Positions 59,890 through 64,000 of a stretch of 64,000 nucleotides of DNA are shown one piece after another (position 1 is the stretch's first letter; each line of letters opens with the position of its first letter). The notes under the pieces are model-generated. The model was not told where the DNA came from and searched no databases. It saw only the letters and a list, made by a program, of their open reading frames with translations. The stretch is taken from positions 55,042,917 to 55,106,916 of the forward strand of contig CM049319.1 in NCBI GenBank assembly GCA_026874595.1, given 5' to 3'. This stretch comes from Sipunculus nudus (Eukaryota; Annelida; Sipuncula; Golfingiida; Sipunculidae). The position numbers were made by a program, and so were the translations under genes.

Positions 59890-60182
59890 ATTTGCCGTCA
59901 TTGCTTGAGGGTTATGCCCTGACGTCACGGACTTCATTACGTCATAATAACGCTATGACATCTTGTGAAATCACGCACGTAATCACCGTGCTTCCGCCGT
60001 TAACTTACGGAACAATAAAGGTTATGGAAAACAAAAACGTATAAAAATTCTTTATAATTCATTAAAAGTTAATTTTTTATCGAAATGCACAACATTTTAT
60101 ATAACATTACTGAATGTGCAGCTTACGAACAAATGAGATTGATAGCTATGTAAATATGGGTCACGTGTCCACAGATTTGCAT
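59890..60182. promoter_or_regulatory. Cluster of CRE, E-box and octamer motifs
   Basis: A perfect CRE palindrome TGACGTCA (59920-59927), a variant TTACGTCA (59937-59944), an E-box in GGTCACGTGTCC (about 60159-60170) and a perfect octamer ATTTGCAT (60175-60182) fall within 290 bp. The motifs are seen; promoter or enhancer function is inferred. Confidence 0.3.
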
Positions 60183-61623
60183 ATTGTCTTCCTTTTGTCA
60201 TTGATCAGGCAGAGCTTTGTTTCTCTGAGCCAAACGAATGTCATTTATGCTAATAAACTGACACTGGCGTCACTACATTCTAAATTAAAGGATATGAAAA
60301 GTCTAGATTCGATTACTCTCGAAGAAAAAAAGTAACTATATTGTCAAAAGAAAAGAAGTATGAAAAAGGTACTCTCTTCACGCAGCAACTATTCACTGCA
60401 GTGCGCACCCTGTTGTTCCTGCCCAGAGAATCTTGCCATAGGAAGCAGCTGTTACACGAAACGATGTCTTGGACGAATGCAGTGTATAACCGCTGCGCGA
60501 GGAGTGTAGAAAAAAAGTAGTCTTTCTTTGAAAAAGCATATTGAAAGCTCAAGGTGGCAGCATTAACACGGTAGGGGTTCAGCAATTGATGAATGGATCA
60601 GCGGAAATGATTGGCCAGGGGGAAAAAACATGATTTTTTAAATCAAGCGTGTGGGGAGGTGTTAGGGCAAGATGGTGAGGGTGGTTAAATTTCACTTTGA
60701 CAGCGTTAAGATAGCTTTCCATATGTGCTTATGCAGTACGTATACGCGTTACGTAGGCGTATATCCATGTAGGAAACGCGACCATTATAATCCCCCCCCC
60801 CCCCCGGTGAGACCGTCTGTGGTTAACGCACAGCCTGTAATACCAGTCCCCGTGGGACGTACCCATCCTTATCCCCATCAAATATATCAAGTAAATCCAT
60901 AGTTTACGTGGGATAATTACATCTGCAGAGTAATAGGTCGTATTCCGCTCGCACTCTGTACCTTTTTTTCTATTCCGCTCCAAAGACTTATTATGACTCC
61001 AGGGCCATTAGCTTTACCGTAGCTACTATCTGGTGTTAATCCGGACCAAAGTTATTTTTACTTGCATTTCGCCTATTTTTACACCATTAAATGTTACATC
61101 TTGCCTACTTTACATGAAAATGTTTCAACTGACAAAATAAATAGTAGGGCACTTAAAGGGCACCCTGTATAATCCCACATTCCAGAGAAAATAACTTTGA
61201 TAGCCGACCGTCATTAGACACACAGTTTTGGAGCCTTATCCATTGTAAATAATAATGCCTAAAATTGTATGATTCTAAACATTGTAACATGAAATCTTAA
61301 TTCAGGCTATCAAAAACGTATGCTAAAATAATACCTGGTACATCATTTTGTTACGTGTACCATATAGGCCTACTCACTTCAATTAATCCAGTAATCTGAA
61401 ATATTCCACGCCTCTTTGTATAGCCAGTTTGATCAGTACTTATTAATTTTTTAAACATTTTTTGTAATCAATTTGATAATACCCCTGCCACAAGTCTATA
61501 GTCTGTACATGTTAATGTAATTGGTCTTAAATGTGCACTGAAGTTCTGTTAAAGTTTAAACAAAATGTAACAAAAAACTGCCCCAGGGACTGTCAGCGTA
61601 GTGTTTGGTGTGTCCTAAAAATG
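60183..61623. other. Gene-free stretch
   Basis: Contains a C run at about 60792-60806. No splice-bounded frame recognised. Confidence 0.4.
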
Positions 61624-61626
61624 TTA

Positions 61627-61934
61627 GGCCAAAAATATAAAAGGGTATATGGTTCTCAGGCACTTTTTTTCAGAAATCAATGCGGGCGGGCGGAATTTTA
61701 TTTTTGATCCTTTTTTTGTATATTACGATAAAATGTCATATGATCAGGGAAAAGCATGTAAATGACAGGTTTCTTTTGCTAAACAGGTAAAAAGCGCTTC
61801 AAAACAAAGGAAATCGTATCGAAATTGTATTATTTTACCATCTTGAATGACGAAATCAAAATAAAATTGTTTGATGCGGGGGATTAAAATTGACGCGGAC
61901 GGTGCCTGAGAACCATACCTTTAATTTTTTGGCC
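61627..61934. mobile_element. 308-bp MITE, PIF/Harbinger type
   Basis: Terminal inverted repeats of about 35 bp start GGCCAAAAA and continue through TATGGTTCTCAGGCAC on both ends, flanked by TTA on each side (61624-61626 and 61935-61937). A 3-bp TWA duplication with GGC-starting termini is the PIF/Harbinger pattern. There is no coding capacity. Confidence 0.78.
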
Positions 61935-61937
61935 TTA

Positions 61938-62210
61938 CAAGACAGGCTTTTTCGCCGTGTGCACTAGCTTCGTGGATGAGCATACACCAGGATGGATTTC
62001 TTTCGGAGATTGGCTACGATAAAACGGCCTCAATATTTTAATGGTCAATGTTGCCTTGACGGTGAAAGTGGTGGCGGAATACGACCTTTTGATACTCCGC
62101 CAAGGGCAGGGGTTATGTTTTTGCCGGCGTTGTTTTTTTTAGTTAGCGACATAAAAGTTATTCACACATTTGGATTAGATTTTCACAATAGCTCGCCAGT
62201 GATACAAGGA
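61938..62210. other. Spacer between the MITE and the repeat
   Basis: An 83-codon open frame (61992-62243) runs partly into the repeat and has no known domain. Confidence 0.4.
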
Positions 62211-63798
62211 ACTAGAGACCCATGGGTCTCGACGCTCAGCTGAATTTGTCTAGAAGGATAGTTTTAAAGAAATTTTTCAGAATGGCAGTCCTGTTACCTT
62301 AACCAATGACCTTGTGACCAAAACATCTTAGAACTTCTTATCCTTGAACTTGCAGCATTTAGATAATTGTAACAATCTTTAAAAAGTGACCTTTACCCCT
62401 GACCAGGTAACCTCAAAATCTACAGATTTCCTCACTTACGGCAGGTAAGCCATGTGTGAAGATGGAAAGTTAGGGATTAAAAGTTTGATTTACAGTGCAT
62501 CCACAATCTTTTTAAAGATGTGGATCCAGTGACCTTCAACTTAGATCTCTGGAGCCTGAAAATCGCAATGAATTAACTTAAGTGGTGGGTCATAAATAAA
62601 TCAACTTTAAAGCGAATCTGTCTATCCAAAGCAGAATTATCATCCATAAACTTATCTGTGAATTGATAGGCCATATGACCTTGATCTTTGACCCTATGAC
62701 CTCGAAATCGAATAGAATTTTCCTCCATTGGCAGGTAAGTAATATCTTGAAGATGGCAGGTTTGTGATGAAACGTTTAGCGTGAAATGTATTCACATTCT
62801 TTTGAAAGAAATGGGTCCTGTGAACTTGACCTTTGGACCCCAAAATCGACACGGTTCTTACTATATAGTGGTGAACCATATAGAAGTTAATTTTGAAACC
62901 AATATGTCAAACTAAACTGGAGTTATCATCTGGAAACTAATTTATGAACAGATGGGCCCTGTGACCTTGACCCTTGACCTTGTGACCCCAAAGTCATTGA
63001 CGCTCTCCCTATACTGGCAAGTCAGCTAAATGCGCAAGATGGAAAGTTTTGGATGAAAAGCTTGGTTTAAAATGCAGCCATAATCTTTTTAAATAAGTGA
63101 ATCCTGTGACCTTGACTTTTGACCTCAGGACCCAAAAACCATATAGGTTCTTGCTTTAGTTGTGGGCCATGTTTAATTTTAGTTTGAAATCCATGTGTCA
63201 ATCCAACCATTAGTTGAGTTATTTTCTGGAAACAAATTTGTGTGGAAGGACGGATGGTAAGACAGACAGACAGACAAACAGACCGACAGACAGAGAGGAT
63301 GATTACTAGAGGGCATCAACTTGTAATCAATAATCACACCAGGTTTTGGGGCACTAGATGTAATCACAACTGAGAAACTGACATGATTGTTGTCCTTTTA
63401 TAGTTAAAAAAATATTAAAAAATATTCGTTAAATAACAAAAGATACAGGTGGCACTGCCACTTTTCGGGAACTTCCAAAACTAGTCATGGTCAATATTTA
63501 AGGAAAGATTCATGACAATCCATGCCTTAATTATCAAGAAATTAGAGGTTTAGTATAAAATATCTTTTATTATTTTAGGGTACTTTCAAGCCCCATAGCT
63601 CGAAGGATATTATTCGCAGTGACCTAATTTCAGGTTTCCAAGAAGATTTTTTATTGACCTTCCTGGATATTCACTTAGAAATTTCTAAGACCAGCAGTTT
63701 CGATTTATGCCCTTCTAACGGACGACCGGACGGACGACAGACAAAGCGCCATTCCTATACCTCAGTTGATTTACAGTCAGCTGAGCTAAAAATTGATT
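62211..63798 (-). mobile_element. AGGTCA-rich dispersed element, copy 2 (inverted)
   Basis: Reverse-complement relative of 23461-25075, with matching ends (CTCAGCTGAATTTGTC at 62235; TCAGCTGAGCTAAAAATTG at 63779) and the same order of blocks. In this copy the end nearest 62.2 kb carries a perfect 16-bp palindrome GAGACCCATGGGTCTC (62215-62230), which is decayed in copy 1. A GACAGACAGACA run near 63262 corresponds to the GTCTGTCTGTCT of copy 1. Confidence 0.8.
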
Positions 63799-63821
63799 CT
63801 ATTATGCAGGACACACACACA

Positions 63822-63954
63822 CGTCGTATCAACTGAGTCTTTACCTGAGTACAGATGCCCTGGACTACAGACCTTCAGGGTACTAATATTAGTACCCTTA
63901 GGGGTCAGTGGCCTGGGGCTTCTGTCCTCCGGTAAAGACTCATTTGATACGACG
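63822..63954. repeat. 133-bp near-perfect inverted repeat (foldback hairpin)
   Basis: The outer arms CGTCGTATCAACTGAGTCTT(TACC) (63822-63845) and 63931-63954 are complementary at 23 of 24 positions. The middle parts remain recognisably complementary. The centre is a 22-bp perfect palindrome (63877-63898) with TAATATTA at its heart. The segment could fold end to end into one hairpin with almost no loop. No coding or target duplication was recognised. Confidence 0.85.
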
Positions 63955-64000
63955 GGTGCCTGTGATGCAAGAGGGTGATCTGGATCACTATCTTGATCCA

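Overview
The window is eukaryotic genomic DNA: AT-rich, with small exons bounded by clean GT/AG sites, introns up to 15 kb, microsatellites, tRNA-derived SINE-like repeats, MITEs and Helitron-like elements. The one gene recognised with confidence is an invertebrate BCL9/Legless homologue. Together with the repeat style (GGTGGCGCCACC-bearing repeats, TTTTTAGC-starting elements, frequent acatgtac strings) this suggests a marine invertebrate, probably a mollusc; the phylum is an inference.

Layout. 1-10.5 kb has no supported exon. It holds a 32-bp satellite (0.39-1.69 kb), a SINE-like copy (3.5-3.9 kb) and a ~66-bp minisatellite (5.4-6.07 kb). 10.5-37.5 kb carries a phase-compatible plus-strand exon chain: 10545-10732, 14355-14580, 17404-17454, 32910-33262 and 34146-37505. 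The last two exons carry the BCL9 domains HD1 (Pygopus binding), HD2 (beta-catenin binding), HD3 and a C-terminal IQYLP motif. The first exon resembles the WHIM region of CECR2/RSF1-type chromatin-remodelling subunits. Reading phases let all five join into one protein of at least 1,391 visible residues, which would be an unusual chromatin-remodeller/Wnt-coactivator architecture. The introns hold a Helitron-like element, a pogo/Tc1-type MITE, a second SINE copy and a 1.6-kb repeat rich in AGGTCA half-sites.

37.5-41.2 kb is a probable long 3' UTR and flank with several AATAAA signals and a cluster of CTCF-like, E-box and RFX X-box motifs. 41.6-47.5 kb is almost entirely dispersed and tandem repeats, including a DR2 nuclear-receptor-motif array and a second Helitron-like copy. 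48-64 kb is gene-poor. It has a decayed retroelement gag with a CCHC zinc knuckle, a possible terminal exon with an IL-17-like motif (minus strand), a repeat pair 4.8 kb apart, CRE/E-box/octamer clusters, a PIF/Harbinger-type MITE, an inverted second copy of the AGGTCA-rich repeat and a 133-bp near-perfect hairpin at the right edge.

Functionally, the BCL9 homologue would act in the nucleus, linking beta-catenin to Pygopus in Wnt target transcription. No other gene here is complete enough to place in a pathway.
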